Positions 25,548 to 34,073 of a stretch of 64,000 nucleotides of DNA are shown here, one piece after another. Source of the stretch: Streptomyces canus (lineage in GTDB: Bacteria; Actinomycetota; Actinomycetes; Streptomycetales; Streptomycetaceae); contig NZ_JAUSWW010000001.1 in the NCBI RefSeq assembly GCF_030815415.1, positions 4,774,001 to 4,838,000 of the forward strand, given 5' to 3'. The position numbers and the translations under genes were made by a program. Each line of letters opens with the position of its first letter. The first letter of the stretch is position 1. The notes under the pieces are model-generated. The model was not told where the DNA came from and did not search any database. It was given only the letters and a program-made list of their open reading frames with translations.

Positions 25548-27809
25548 ATGTCGAAGAAGCGCTCCGGTGGCGGCCTGTCCCCCGCCCAGCAGGCCGCCAA
25601 GTTCCTCGGTGTCAGCGTGCTCTCGGGTGCGGTGCTGGCGGGCATCGCGCTGCCCGCCTTCGGTGCACTGGGCCTCGCGGCCAAGGGGTCGGTCGACAGT
25701 TTCGACGAGCTCCCGGCCAATCTGAAGACGCCGCCGCTGAGCCAGCGGACCACGATCCTCGATGCCAAGGGCGGCCAGATCGCCACCGTGTACTCGCGCG
25801 ACCGCACGGTCGTCGAGCTCAAGGACGTCTCGCCGTACATGCAGAAGGCGATCGTCGCGATCGAGGACTCGCGCTTCTACCAGCACGGCGCGGTGGACCT
25901 GAAGGGCGTGCTGCGCGCGCTCAACAAGAACGTGCAGAGCAGCGGGGTGGCCGAGGGCGCGTCCACGCTCACCCAGCAGTACGTGAAGAACGTCTTCGTG
26001 GAGGAGGCCGGCGATGACCCGACGAAGGTCGCCCAGGCCACCCAGCAGACCCTCGGCCGCAAGATCCGCGAACTGAAGTACGCGATCCAGGTCGAGGAGG
26101 AGCTGGGCAAGAAGAAGATCCTCGAGAACTACCTGAACATCACGTTCTTCGGCCAGCAGGCCTACGGCGTCGAGGCCGCCGCCCAGCGCTACTTCTCCAA
26201 GTCCGCCAAGGACCTCACCCTCGCCCAGTCGGCGCTGCTGGCGGGCATCGTCCAGTCGCCCAGCCGGTACGACCCGATCAACGACGAGGCCGAGGCCACC
26301 AAGCGGCGCAACATCGTGCTGCAGCGCATGGCCGAGGTCGGCGACATCTCCCGCGCGGAGGCCGCCAAGGCCCAGGAGGAGAAGCTCGGCCTCAAGGTCA
26401 GCCAGCCCAAGAACGGCTGCATCACCGCCGCGAAGGGCGCCAGCTTCTTCTGCAAGTACGTCGAGGCCGTCTTCAAGAACGACCCGGTCTTCGGCAAGAC
26501 CAAGGAGGACCGCGCCAAGGTCTGGAACCAGGGCGGTCTGACGATCAAGACCACCCTCGACCCGCAGGCGCAGGACTCGGTCCAGGCCTCGCTCAAGGAC
26601 CACGTCTACAAGTCGGACAAGGTCGCGGCCGCGGCCACCCTCGTCGAGCCCGGCACCGGCAAGATCGTCGGCATGGGCCAGTCGAAGCCGTACGGCTACG
26701 GCAAGAACGAGACCGAGATCAACTACTCGGTCGGCTACGGCATGGGCGGCTCCAACTACGGCTTCCCGACCGGTTCGACGTTCAAGCCGTTCGTCGCGGC
26801 GGCCGCGCTGGAGGAGGGCCGGCCGGCCAACCAGGAGTACTCGTCGCCGTACCAGATGGAGTACCCGAGCCCCGTCCAGACCTGTGACAGCAAGCCATGG
26901 GTCAATCTGAAGGGCGAGAAGCTGGAGAACGAGTCGGAGTCGGAGAAGGGCCCCTACCGCCTGCGCAAGGCGATGGAGCTCTCGGTCAACACCTACTTCG
27001 TGCAGATGATCTCCGACATCGGTCTGTGCCCCGTGGTCAGCATGACCAACAAGCTCCAGGTCGTGCAGGGCAACGGCGACAAACTGCCCGAGGTGCCCGC
27101 GATCGCGCTGGGCTCCAAGGGCATCTCCCCGCTGACGATGGCAACCGCGTACGCCGCCTTCGCCTCCCGCGGCATGTACTGCACGCCGGTCGCCATCGAG
27201 TCGATCACCCAGCGCGTCGCCCAGCAGCAGAAGTCGCTCGAGGTGCCCAAGTCGACCTGCTCGCGGGCCATGTCCGAGACGACCGCGGACACCGTCAACC
27301 AGCTCCTCAAGGGCGTGGTCGACTCCGGTACCGGCCAGACGGCGGGCCTGTCCGACCGTGACAACGCCGGTAAGACGGGTACGACGGACTCCCGCAAGAA
27401 CGCCTGGTTCGTCGGCTACACGCCGAACCTGTCGGGCGCGGTCTGGGTCGGCAGCGCCTCCCAGAAGGTCGAGATGAAGAACATCACGATCGGCGGCGAG
27501 TACAACGACCTCGTCTACGGCGGCAAGGTCCCGGGCCCGATCTGGAAGGACGCCATGACCGGCGCCCTCGCGGGCAAGGACGCCCCGCAGTTCAACTACA
27601 TTCAGCTCCCCCCCGACAACCCGGACCGCGGCAACGGGGACGGCGACGGAAACGGGAACGGCAACGGAAACGGCGACGGGGACAACGGAGACGACGACGG
27701 CGGCCAGAACAACGGCGGCACGGACGGCGGGGCCTTCCCGGACCCGACCTTCTCGATCCCGGAGGACCTGTTCCAGGGCAACAACGGCAACGGCGGCCGC
27801 AACGGCTAG
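25548..27809 (+). CDS. Class A penicillin-binding protein (PonA2-like)
   Basis: A 753-residue bifunctional peptidoglycan synthase. One N-terminal membrane anchor (about 18-42) is followed by a family 51 glycosyltransferase with EDSRFYQHGAVD near 103. The transpeptidase has TGSTFKPF (active Ser near 410), SVN near 478 and KTGTT near 608. No PASTA domain; the tail is an extracytoplasmic Gly/Asn/Asp-rich repeat of about 70 residues. ATG 25548 lies nine bases after TAGGCT and lacks a ribosome site. The place next to wblA matches ponA2 next to whiB4 in mycobacteria. Confidence 0.92.
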   Translation: MSKKRSGGGLSPAQQAAKFLGVSVLSGAVLAGIALPAFGALGLAAKGSVDSFDELPANLKTPPLSQRTTILDAKGGQIATVYSRDRTVVELKDVSPYMQKAIVAIEDSRFYQHGAVDLKGVLRALNKNVQSSGVAEGASTLTQQYVKNVFVEEAGDDPTKVAQATQQTLGRKIRELKYAIQVEEELGKKKILENYLNITFFGQQAYGVEAAAQRYFSKSAKDLTLAQSALLAGIVQSPSRYDPINDEAEATKRRNIVLQRMAEVGDISRAEAAKAQEEKLGLKVSQPKNGCITAAKGASFFCKYVEAVFKNDPVFGKTKEDRAKVWNQGGLTIKTTLDPQAQDSVQASLKDHVYKSDKVAAAATLVEPGTGKIVGMGQSKPYGYGKNETEINYSVGYGMGGSNYGFPTGSTFKPFVAAAALEEGRPANQEYSSPYQMEYPSPVQTCDSKPWVNLKGEKLENESESEKGPYRLRKAMELSVNTYFVQMISDIGLCPVVSMTNKLQVVQGNGDKLPEVPAIALGSKGISPLTMATAYAAFASRGMYCTPVAIESITQRVAQQQKSLEVPKSTCSRAMSETTADTVNQLLKGVVDSGTGQTAGLSDRDNAGKTGTTDSRKNAWFVGYTPNLSGAVWVGSASQKVEMKNITIGGEYNDLVYGGKVPGPIWKDAMTGALAGKDAPQFNYIQLPPDNPDRGNGDGDGNGNGNGNGDGDNGDDDGGQNNGGTDGGAFPDPTFSIPEDLFQGNNGNGGRNG

Positions 27810-27820
27810 CCGCTAGACGA

Positions 27821-27874
27821 AACGGCCCCTTCACCGTCGTAGAGAGATCTCTGTACGACGGTGAAGGGGCCGTT
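27821..27874. terminator. Bidirectional 21-bp hairpin terminator
   Basis: A perfect 21-bp stem (27821-27841 with 27854-27874) and a 12-base loop lie between the convergent PBP and YqeY-like genes. Neither side has a strong U-run, common in Streptomyces. Confidence 0.85.
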
Positions 27875-27893
27875 CGCCGTTCGGCGCGGTCGG

Positions 27894-28361
27894 TCAGCCG
27901 GCCAGCAGCTTCTTCACGGTGGCGGCTACTCGGCCGCCCTCCGCCAGGCCCGCGACCTTCGGGTTCACGATCTTCATGACGGCGCCCATGGCCCGCGGCC
28001 CCTCTGCACCCGCCGCCTTCGCCTCCTGGACGGCCTGGGCGACGATGTCGGTCAGCTCCTCGTCGGACAGCTGCTTGGGCAGGTACGTGGCGAGGACCTC
28101 GCCCTCCGCCTTCTCCCGCTCGGCCGACTCGGCACGACCACCCTCGGCGAACGCGTCCGCCGCCTCGCGGCGCTTCTTCGCCTCCTTGGTGATCACCTTG
28201 AGGACCTCGTCGTCGGAGAGTTCGCGCTTCTCCTTGCCCGCGACCTCCTCCTTGGTGATCGCGGCGAGCGTCATGCGCAGCGTCGAGGAGCGGAGCTCGT
28301 CGCGCTCCTTGATCGCCGCGGTGAGGTCTTCCTGCAGCTTCGACTTGAGCTTGGTGGTCAT
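27894..28361 (-). CDS. GatB/YqeY-domain protein
   Basis: A 155-residue protein starting MTTKLKSKLQEDLTAAIKER, with the YqeY layout of two helical bundles homologous to the C-terminal tRNA-binding domain of amidotransferase GatB. Its cellular role is unclear. ATG 28361 was preferred over an upstream in-frame start at 28400 because the conserved domain begins there. Convergent with the PBP gene. Confidence 0.88.
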   Translation of the reverse strand: MTTKLKSKLQEDLTAAIKERDELRSSTLRMTLAAITKEEVAGKEKRELSDDEVLKVITKEAKKRREAADAFAEGGRAESAEREKAEGEVLATYLPKQLSDEELTDIVAQAVQEAKAAGAEGPRAMGAVMKIVNPKVAGLAEGGRVAATVKKLLAG

Positions 28362-28481
28362 GTGACTGATTCTCGCAGGTGCGCGAGGCCGGACGCCCAT
28401 CGATTTAAGGGGGCCGCCCGGGGGCCGGCTTCAAACGACGGCGGACGACAGGGTACTTGCCGGGTCTGACACGATGGGGCC

Positions 28482-29408
28482 ATGCGCGCGCGATACGGAG
28501 TACCTCTGTCGATCGCGGCGGCTGGCGCCGCCGGTCTGGTGTACGCGGCGGGCTTCGAAGCCCGCTCCTTCCGCCTCCGACGGGTGACGGTCCCCGTTCT
28601 CCCTGCCGGCATGCGTCCCCTGCGCATGCTCCAGGTCTCCGACATCCACATGGTCGGCGGTCAGCGCAAGAAGCAGCGCTGGCTGCGCTCACTGGCGGGC
28701 CTGCGCCCCGACTTCGTGATCAACACGGGCGACAACCTCTCGGACCCCGAGGGCGTCCCGGAGGTCCTGGACGCGCTGGGTCCGCTGATGGAGTTCCCGG
28801 GGGCGTACGTCTTCGGCTCCAACGACTACTACGGCCCCAAGCCCCGCAACCCCGCCCGCTATCTCCTGGAGAAGACGAGCGGCCGCCACGGTCTGAACGG
28901 CAACCCGCCCGCCGTGGGCGTGGTCCACAACCCGTGGGAGGAACTGCGGGACGGTTTCGACGCCGCGGGCTGGCTCGACCTGACCAACACCCGCGGCACC
29001 CTGAAGGTCGAGGGCATGTCGATCGAGCTGACCGGCCTGGACGACCCGCACATCAAGCGCGACCGGTACGCGGAGGTGGCCGGCGGCCCGTCGTCCAACG
29101 TGGACTTCTCGATGGGCGTGGTCCACGCGCCGTATCTGCGCGTCCTGGACGCGTACGCCGCCGACGACTACCCGCTGATCCTCGCCGGCCACACGCACGG
29201 CGGGCAGCTGTGCATCCCCTTCTACGGGGCGCTGGTCACCAACTGCGACCTGGACACGGAACGGGTGAAGGGTCTGTCGACGCACACGGCCGAGGGCAGG
29301 ACGTCGTATCTGCACGTGTCGGCGGGGTGCGGAACGAACCGCTACACGCCGGTACGGTTCGCGTGCCCGCCGGAGGCGACGCTGCTGACGCTGGTGGCGC
29401 GGGGGTAG
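28482..29408 (+). CDS. Calcineurin-like metallophosphoesterase
   Basis: A 308-residue phosphoesterase with an N-terminal hydrophobic segment, probably a membrane anchor. Metal-site motifs are SDIHMVGG (near 51), NTGDNLSD (near 77), GSNDYYGP (near 110) and GHTHGGQ (near 235). The substrate is unknown; relatives cleave lipid or nucleotide phosphates. The syntenic partner is Rv3683. Confidence 0.85.
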   Translation: MRARYGVPLSIAAAGAAGLVYAAGFEARSFRLRRVTVPVLPAGMRPLRMLQVSDIHMVGGQRKKQRWLRSLAGLRPDFVINTGDNLSDPEGVPEVLDALGPLMEFPGAYVFGSNDYYGPKPRNPARYLLEKTSGRHGLNGNPPAVGVVHNPWEELRDGFDAAGWLDLTNTRGTLKVEGMSIELTGLDDPHIKRDRYAEVAGGPSSNVDFSMGVVHAPYLRVLDAYAADDYPLILAGHTHGGQLCIPFYGALVTNCDLDTERVKGLSTHTAEGRTSYLHVSAGCGTNRYTPVRFACPPEATLLTLVARG

Positions 29409-29430
29409 CTTCCGCAGGGGTGCACGGGTA

Positions 29431-29522
29431 GGGGTGCCGGGCGCGGGTGCTGCTCGGGCATGAGTGCTCGGGCGCGGGTGCCGGGCGCGGGTGCTCGGGC
29501 CGTGGGTGCTCGGGCCGTGGGG
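29431..29522. repeat. Short GC-rich tandem repeats
   Basis: Multiple degenerate copies of GGGTGC(T/C)(C/G)GGGC with interspersed CGTG fill most of the intergenic gap between the phosphoesterase and the membrane-protein gene. The last two copies (GGGTGCTCGGGCCGTG) are identical. Likely slippage-prone; no coding role seen. Confidence 0.6.
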
Positions 29523-29579
29523 TAACCCGCACGGCCCGCCCGTATCGCCCCTTTTGTCCGGGGTGCTTAGCGTGACGGC

Positions 29580-30377
29580 ATGACCACCCCGATACCCAGG
29601 GACATCCCGGACCTTCCCGCGATCCCCGGCATGCCCGCGCTGCTGCCCTCCCGCGTCCCCGCCACGGCGGTGGTGGCCCCCGTACGCCGCCCCCTGGCCG
29701 CCGTGTACCGCCTGCTGGTCGCTCTCGCGGCCGCGGCGGCCGTCACGATCGACCTGCTCCTCGGGAGCCCGGCCCGTGTGCTGAGCTACTTCTCGATCCA
29801 GAGCGCGATCCTGCTGGCGCTGGTGTCCGTGCTGTCGGCGAAGCGCGCGTGGAGCGCCCGCCGCCCGCTGCCGGCCGCCCTGACGGGCGCGACACTCCTG
29901 TACGTCCTGCTCGCGGGCTCGGTGTACCACCTGCTCCTGGCCGACGCGACGACCCCGTTCTCGATGACGGGCGAAGCGGCTCCCCCGACCGGCTGGCAGT
30001 CCCTTGCGAACCACGCCCTCCACACGGGGCTGCCGATCGCGGCGGTCGTGGACTGGCTGTTCCTCACCGCACCCGGCGGCTTCCGCCTCCGCCGGGCGGC
30101 GAACTGGCTCCTCTACCCCCTGGCCTATCTGGCCTTCTCCTTCACCCGGGGTGAACTGCTCCTCCCCGGCACCCCGGCCCGCTACCTCTACGCCTTCCTC
30201 GACGTCGACCTCCACGGCTACAAGAGCGTCCTCGCCAACGCCCTCCTCCTCGGCCTCTCCTTCTACGCCCTCGCCATCCTCCTCGTAGCCCTCGACCACG
30301 CCCGCCCGAACCCCCTCCGCCATCGCGCCCACCACCGCGCGAAAACCGGATTTCGTCTCCAGCCACCAGTGGGCTAA
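29580..30377 (+). CDS. Pr6Pr-type integral membrane protein
   Basis: A 265-residue protein with about six hydrophobic helices beginning near residue 40. Features include YFSIQS, SVYHLLLA and LYPLAYLAF, the pattern of the bacterial Pr6Pr (FAR-17a/AIG1-like) membrane family. Function is unknown. TAGCGT lies six bases before the ATG, suggesting a leaderless mRNA. It ends 42 bases before tRNA-Pro. Confidence 0.7.
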   Translation: MTTPIPRDIPDLPAIPGMPALLPSRVPATAVVAPVRRPLAAVYRLLVALAAAAAVTIDLLLGSPARVLSYFSIQSAILLALVSVLSAKRAWSARRPLPAALTGATLLYVLLAGSVYHLLLADATTPFSMTGEAAPPTGWQSLANHALHTGLPIAAVVDWLFLTAPGGFRLRRAANWLLYPLAYLAFSFTRGELLLPGTPARYLYAFLDVDLHGYKSVLANALLLGLSFYALAILLVALDHARPNPLRHRAHHRAKTGFRLQPPVG

Positions 30378-30419
30378 AGTAAACGTCGTCGCCGCGACAA
30401 GCAGGACAAGCAGCGACAT

Positions 30420-30493
30420 CGGGGTGTAGCGCAGCTTGGCAGCGCGCTTCGTTCGGGACGAAGAGGTCGTGGGTTCAAATCCCGCCACCCCGA
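30420..30493 (+). tRNA. tRNA-Pro(CGG)
   Basis: A cloverleaf is readable. The acceptor stem CGGGGTG pairs with CACCCCG, the anticodon loop is TTCGGGA with anticodon CGG, and the T-arm contains GGTTCAAATCC. Discriminator A at 30493; CCA is not encoded. The 3' half from 30452 is the integration site of the element and has been kept intact. Confidence 0.95.
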
Positions 30494-30508
30494 CAGCCAA
30501 AACAGCAG
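30452..30508 (+). other. attL of the integrated element
   Basis: A 57-base sequence, from the tRNA-Pro anticodon loop through 15 bases past the gene, is repeated perfectly at 49301-49357. The integrase gene lies immediately inside, the standard AICE layout. Confidence 0.93.
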
Positions 30509-30549
30509 GTGAGGCACCTACCACTTCGGTAGATGCCTCACCTGTTTTT
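30506..30549. terminator. Element-supplied terminator after tRNA-Pro
   Basis: CAGGTGAGGCA pairs with TGCCTCACCTG, extended by an internal CTACC/GGTAG stem, and is followed by TTTTT on the plus strand. It would end tRNA-Pro and the convergent integrase operon. It lies inside the element, having replaced the native terminator now at 49361. Confidence 0.88.
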
Positions 30550-30571
30550 GCATGTGTGTCTATCTGCGTGA

Positions 30572-31738
30572 CTATCGCTTCGAGTCCCGCTTGAAGATGC
30601 CGTCCATGACCACAGCGCCGGTCTGAATCACAGGCCGAATCTGCTTCCGGTAGACCTCCTCGGTGACCGCCGTCCCGGAGTGTCCGACGAGCCGGGAGAT
30701 CTCCTCCAACGGGACGCCCCGGTCGGAGAGCAACGACACGAAGCTGTGGCGGAGCTCCCGTGGTGTCCACTCGGCGGCGTCGACCCCATCGACGTCTTTG
30801 AGCGCCTGACGGAAGGCGCGGCGGACGTTGGCAGCGTCGAGCGGCTTGCCGACGGTCGAGGAGAAGACGAGGCCGTGTTCCTCCCAAGCGTCATCGGCGG
30901 CGAGCCGATCCCAGCCCTGGTCTTCGAACTGCTGCCAGAGAGCTGCGACGCAGCGCGCCGGCAGGGCGAGGGTGCGCCGAGATTTGCGGGTCTTGGTGTC
31001 ACCGCTCCGCCTGACAGACCGCCACACGGCGATGTGCGGAGGCTGGGGCGGGTCGAACTCGGGACGGCCTTTCAAGAACACGTGATCCCAGGTGAGGGCG
31101 CGCAGTTCTTCGGTACGGGCCCCGGTCAGCAGCGCGACGACGATGTACGAGTACATCGAGGTCCCTTCGGCCCCTTTGAGGACGGCCTCCGCCTGGGCGA
31201 AGGTGAGCGCCTTGGACGGGCGCCCCGCCTGCCCCTGGGGTACCGAGCACAGCTCGACGACGTTGCGCTTCACCTTGTCCCGCGCCATGGCCCGCTTGAC
31301 CGAGCGGTTCAGGCAGGAGTGGAGGCCCTGAAGTGTGCGCGTGCTCAACGTCTTTGCCTTGGTAGCCAGCCAGCGGTCTACGTCCTCAGCGCTGAGGTCA
31401 CGGAGCTTGCGAGCGCCGAGCGACGGGATGACGTGCTTCTGACTCAGGAGGGTTGTGGTCTCGATGGTGCTGGGGTCGAGGCCGGCCAGGCCGTAGGTGA
31501 GCCAGTCCGTCACCGCGTCTTTGACCGTGTAGTTGGTAGGTGCGATGGCGAGGCCGTCTTCGTGGTCCCGCAACACCTCCTTGAGCTTGTTCTTCGCTTC
31601 CGTCTTGGTCTTGCCACTCCCCCGCTTGACGATCCGCTTGCCGCTCGGGTCGAAGCCGAGGTTCGCCGTGGCGATCCAACGCTGTCTCTTCTCATCCCAG
31701 TGCAGGCCGCCGTCACCACGGCTACGACGCTTCGTCAT
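30572..31738 (-). CDS. int: Tyrosine recombinase / integrase
   Basis: A 388-residue site-specific recombinase that would integrate and excise the element at tRNA-Pro. Catalytic residues appear at Arg208 (GARTEEL), Lys near 249-252, Arg330 in RELRHS, His353 (VGHSG) and Tyr363 (EEVYRKQ). The usual first His of the H-x-x-R box is Arg327. An N-terminal arm-binding domain covers about residues 1-65. The start overlaps the xis stop by one base (TGATG), so the two are coupled. Confidence 0.95.
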   Translation of the reverse strand: MTKRRSRGDGGLHWDEKRQRWIATANLGFDPSGKRIVKRGSGKTKTEAKNKLKEVLRDHEDGLAIAPTNYTVKDAVTDWLTYGLAGLDPSTIETTTLLSQKHVIPSLGARKLRDLSAEDVDRWLATKAKTLSTRTLQGLHSCLNRSVKRAMARDKVKRNVVELCSVPQGQAGRPSKALTFAQAEAVLKGAEGTSMYSYIVVALLTGARTEELRALTWDHVFLKGRPEFDPPQPPHIAVWRSVRRSGDTKTRKSRRTLALPARCVAALWQQFEDQGWDRLAADDAWEEHGLVFSSTVGKPLDAANVRRAFRQALKDVDGVDAAEWTPRELRHSFVSLLSDRGVPLEEISRLVGHSGTAVTEEVYRKQIRPVIQTGAVVMDGIFKRDSKR

Positions 31739-31926
31739 CAGGCGGCTTCTCCCATCTGGCCCCGGATGAAGGCGCGTACGGCTGTGTCGGGGATGCGGCG
31801 GCAGCCGTCGACCTTGATGGAGACCAGGCGCCGGGTACGGATCAGGTCGTAGACCTTGGTGCGGCCGAGCTTGAGCCGGGCCATGACCTCAGGAACGGTG
31901 AGCAGTTCGGGCGCGGCCGTGGTCAC
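31738..31926 (-). CDS. xis: Excisionase, MerR-like HTH
   Basis: A 62-residue protein with LLTVPEVMARLKLGRTKVYDLIRTRRL, the helix-turn-helix of AlpA/Xis-type recombination directionality factors. GTG 31926 overlaps the rep stop by four bases and its own stop overlaps int, forming a rep-xis-int operon read leftwards. Confidence 0.9.
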   Translation of the reverse strand: MTTAAPELLTVPEVMARLKLGRTKVYDLIRTRRLVSIKVDGCRRIPDTAVRAFIRGQMGEAA

Positions 31927-33290
31927 GCAACGGTTCCTTCCTGGTCGGGGCGGTTGGAGTGGGGCTCTGAAGGAGCCGCGTCAGCGTGGAGGCTCGCGGC
32001 GAGCCAGGCTTCGGTGGCAGAGAGACCTGTGCCGGCGAAGACCCAGTGGGCGAGGACGTATGTCGTGTCAGTGCTGGGCTTGTTGGCTGTTGCCTGTGCG
32101 CGGCGCCATTCGGCGCGAGCCTCGCGGAGGGCGCCGAGGGTGGTGGAGTAGCGGCGGGACTTGGTGGAGAAATGGCCGCGGAAGCCGAGCATGTGGGCCC
32201 ATGCACGCAGGCGGAGGTGTTCCAGATCCTTGCGGGCGCCGAGGGTCCAGGCAGTTCGGACCAGGCGGCGGGCGTGGTCGCTGATGTCGAGCTGGGCCAG
32301 CTCGGCGGCGAACTTGAGCGGGCGGTCGAGAGCTCCCGTAGCTGTCTCGGCTCCCTTGGTCGCGTACTTGGCGATGTACGCGGCTACGGCTCGCTCGGTC
32401 AGCTCCTGGCCGTCGTTGAAGTCGGCGGATCGGATGGTGCGGACGTCGAGTTGGCGGCCGAAGGTGAAGGTGTGGGCGCGGCCGTCGATGACCGGGCCGT
32501 CAACGCGGACCTTGGTCGCGGCAGCGCCGATGGCGTCGGTGAGCAGCTCGGCGGTGGCCCAGGTCGGGGGCGGGGTGTCACCGCCTCCCGGGCCGTCGAG
32601 ACGTATGACGGCGTGGAAGTGGACGGCACCGCGCTTCTGGTACTCGGCGACCTTGGCGAAGGACACGCGCGCGTGGTCGCGGAACCTGCGCTGGGAGAGG
32701 CCCGCGCGCTTGGCGACCTCCCGGCGCAGGTACGTCGAGAAGCGCCGCCAGAGCTGACCGGCGTGCGCGTTCCAGAGGACGGCGGCTTCGTAGTCGTAGG
32801 TGTCCGGGTTGAGCGGGGTGCCGAGGTTCTCGTCGTCCTGGTCGTGGTGGACGCCGCAGCGGCAGGGGCGGCCGTCGGTGCGGCGGTTGTGGACGGGGCC
32901 GAAGCCGGGGGCGGTGAAGGTGGTGAACACGCGGGGGTGGGCGCCGACTTGTTCCGGGGTGCCCTTGCCGCCACGCAGTCCGGAGGTGATCAGGTGGAAG
33001 GTGTCGCGACGGTAGACCTCCGCGCAGGCCGGGCAGCGGGTCGTACGGCGGTTGTTGCAGCGGACGAGGAGTTGGCCGGCCGGGAGGCTGGTCGAGTCGA
33101 GGTGGTGGAGGGCGGCGCCGATCTCGCCGGTCGTGGTGTCGACGTCGTACTCGGTGCGGTGACCGTCGAGGCGGATGGGGTGGGTGCAGCCGCCGAGGGT
33201 GGAGAGCTGGCGGAGGATACCCGGGAGCGTGCCTTGCGAGGCCAGGTTCGCGAGTTCCGGGAGGGGGGCCCGGGTGGTGCGGGTGAAGAT
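31923..33290 (-). CDS. RepSA-like rolling-circle replication initiator, ATC start
   Basis: A 455-residue initiator for element replication. A zinc-finger-like region (CNNRR, CPACAEVYR) is followed by GRPCRCGVHH, a Rep-type HFHAVIRLDG metal motif, and VAAYIAKYATKG with the probable catalytic Tyr. The open frame begins after TAG at 33312-33314 and has no ATG, GTG or TTG before GTG 32930, which would cut off the finger region. AGAAGGAG lies seven bases before ATC at 33290, exactly where a start codon should be, and the length then fits the family. An ATC start, or an inactivating point change from ATG, is inferred. Confidence 0.85.
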   Translation of the reverse strand: MFTRTTRAPLPELANLASQGTLPGILRQLSTLGGCTHPIRLDGHRTEYDVDTTTGEIGAALHHLDSTSLPAGQLLVRCNNRRTTRCPACAEVYRRDTFHLITSGLRGGKGTPEQVGAHPRVFTTFTAPGFGPVHNRRTDGRPCRCGVHHDQDDENLGTPLNPDTYDYEAAVLWNAHAGQLWRRFSTYLRREVAKRAGLSQRRFRDHARVSFAKVAEYQKRGAVHFHAVIRLDGPGGGDTPPPTWATAELLTDAIGAAATKVRVDGPVIDGRAHTFTFGRQLDVRTIRSADFNDGQELTERAVAAYIAKYATKGAETATGALDRPLKFAAELAQLDISDHARRLVRTAWTLGARKDLEHLRLRAWAHMLGFRGHFSTKSRRYSTTLGALREARAEWRRAQATANKPSTDTTYVLAHWVFAGTGLSATEAWLAASLHADAAPSEPHSNRPDQEGTVA

Positions 33291-33332
33291 GGCGTTTCTC
33301 CTTCTGGCTGGCTAGGTCGGGAGGAACAGGCC

Positions 33333-33372
33333 CCGGGGCGGCGTGATGCTTAGTCGAGCGACGCCGCCCCGG
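33333..33372 (-). terminator. Hairpin between spread genes and rep
   Basis: CCGGGGCGGCGT (33333-33344) pairs perfectly with ACGCCGCCCCGG (33361-33372) around a 16-base loop. It could terminate or attenuate the leftward transfer-gene transcript before rep. No U-run. Confidence 0.55.
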
Positions 33373-33387
33373 AGGTCTGGCGGGGGT

Positions 33388-33633
33388 TCAGCGCCGATGC
33401 TGCTCGCCGAGCAGGGAGCGCAGGACCACGGCGGCCACGGCTACGGAGATGGCTGTGACGGCGACGGCCGCCAGGAGCGCGGTGAGGACGACTCCGCCGA
33501 CGACCAGGGCGACGACGGTCTTCTGATCGATGGAGACCGACGGGAGCGAGCGCCGTACGGGCATCGGGTCGGTCGGGGCGTGGGTGTGCGCGGGCGGCGG
33601 GGTCGGGTTGTCGGGGTACTCGGGCAGGAACAC
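33388..33633 (-). CDS. Small membrane spread protein (SpdB-like)
   Basis: An 81-residue protein: a Pro/Thr/His-rich N-terminus, then one or two hydrophobic helices (TVVALVVGGVVLTALLAAVA). Such proteins aid intramycelial spread of Streptomyces plasmids. GTG 33633 follows GAGGAGAG with seven-base spacing. An operator-like ACTCGTCTA (33653-33661) lies just upstream. Confidence 0.75.
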   Translation of the reverse strand: MFLPEYPDNPTPPPAHTHAPTDPMPVRRSLPSVSIDQKTVVALVVGGVVLTALLAAVAVTAISVAVAAVVLRSLLGEQHRR

Positions 33634-33652
33634 GGCGGAACTCTCCTCATCT

Positions 33653-33661
33653 ACTCGTCTA
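33653..33661. promoter_or_regulatory. KorSA-type operator before SpdB-like gene
   Basis: ACTCGTCTA preceded by CT, matching the core of the tra operator. It lies 19 bases upstream of the GTG of the 81-residue membrane protein. Confidence 0.5.
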
Positions 33662-33853
33662 GGCATGCGAGCCGTTTATGACGTCCACGCCGGTACGCGT
33701 GCCGGACTCGATGGCGGGGGCGAAGAAGGTCTGCGAGAGCCAGAAGCCGAAGAGGGCGATCAGTACGACGACCCAGGTGCGGACGCCGAGGAACTTGACC
33801 GCTCCCCAGGCGAAGAAGCCGAGGACGACGACGAGCGGCAGGCTGACGGTCAC
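33659..33853 (-). CDS. Small membrane protein of the transfer cluster
   Basis: A 64-residue protein with two hydrophobic helices (SLPLVVVLGFFAWGAVKFLG and VVVLIALFGFWL) and a short polar tail. Common in AICE transfer regions; presumed spread function. GTG 33853 is preceded by AAAGGA. Confidence 0.75.
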   Translation of the reverse strand: MTVSLPLVVVLGFFAWGAVKFLGVRTWVVVLIALFGFWLSQTFFAPAIESGTRTGVDVINGSHA

Positions 33854-33868
33854 GGTGTGCAGGTCCTT

Positions 33869-34060
33869 TCAGCGGACGGGGCAGCGGTGGGTGTTGGCGG
33901 CCAGTTCGGCGGCGGCGCGGCTGTCGTAGTCGGTGGAGAAGCCGCAACGGGGGGCGGTGCAGGCGGCGGTGTGTTTCTCACGGCCGCGTTGGTCGTACGA
34001 GGTGGCGACCTGGACCGGGCCGATGCGGGTGACGTTGCGGAAGCGGCGGTTGGCGGGCAT
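33869..34060 (-). CDS. Mobile element transfer protein (SpdA-type)
   Basis: A 63-residue soluble protein with two Cys-containing blocks, AACTAPRCGF and THRCPVR, a possible zinc knuckle. It matches the small mobile element transfer proteins found between Spd membrane genes in AICEs. AAAGGAGAGG precedes ATG 34060. Confidence 0.8.
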   Translation of the reverse strand: MPANRRFRNVTRIGPVQVATSYDQRGREKHTAACTAPRCGFSTDYDSRAAAELAANTHRCPVR

Positions 34061-34073
34061 GTGGCCTCTCCTT

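Noticed and set aside
29431..29522. Coding potential in the tandem GC repeat
   Set aside because: No start signal or conserved frame; pattern is pure short repeat.
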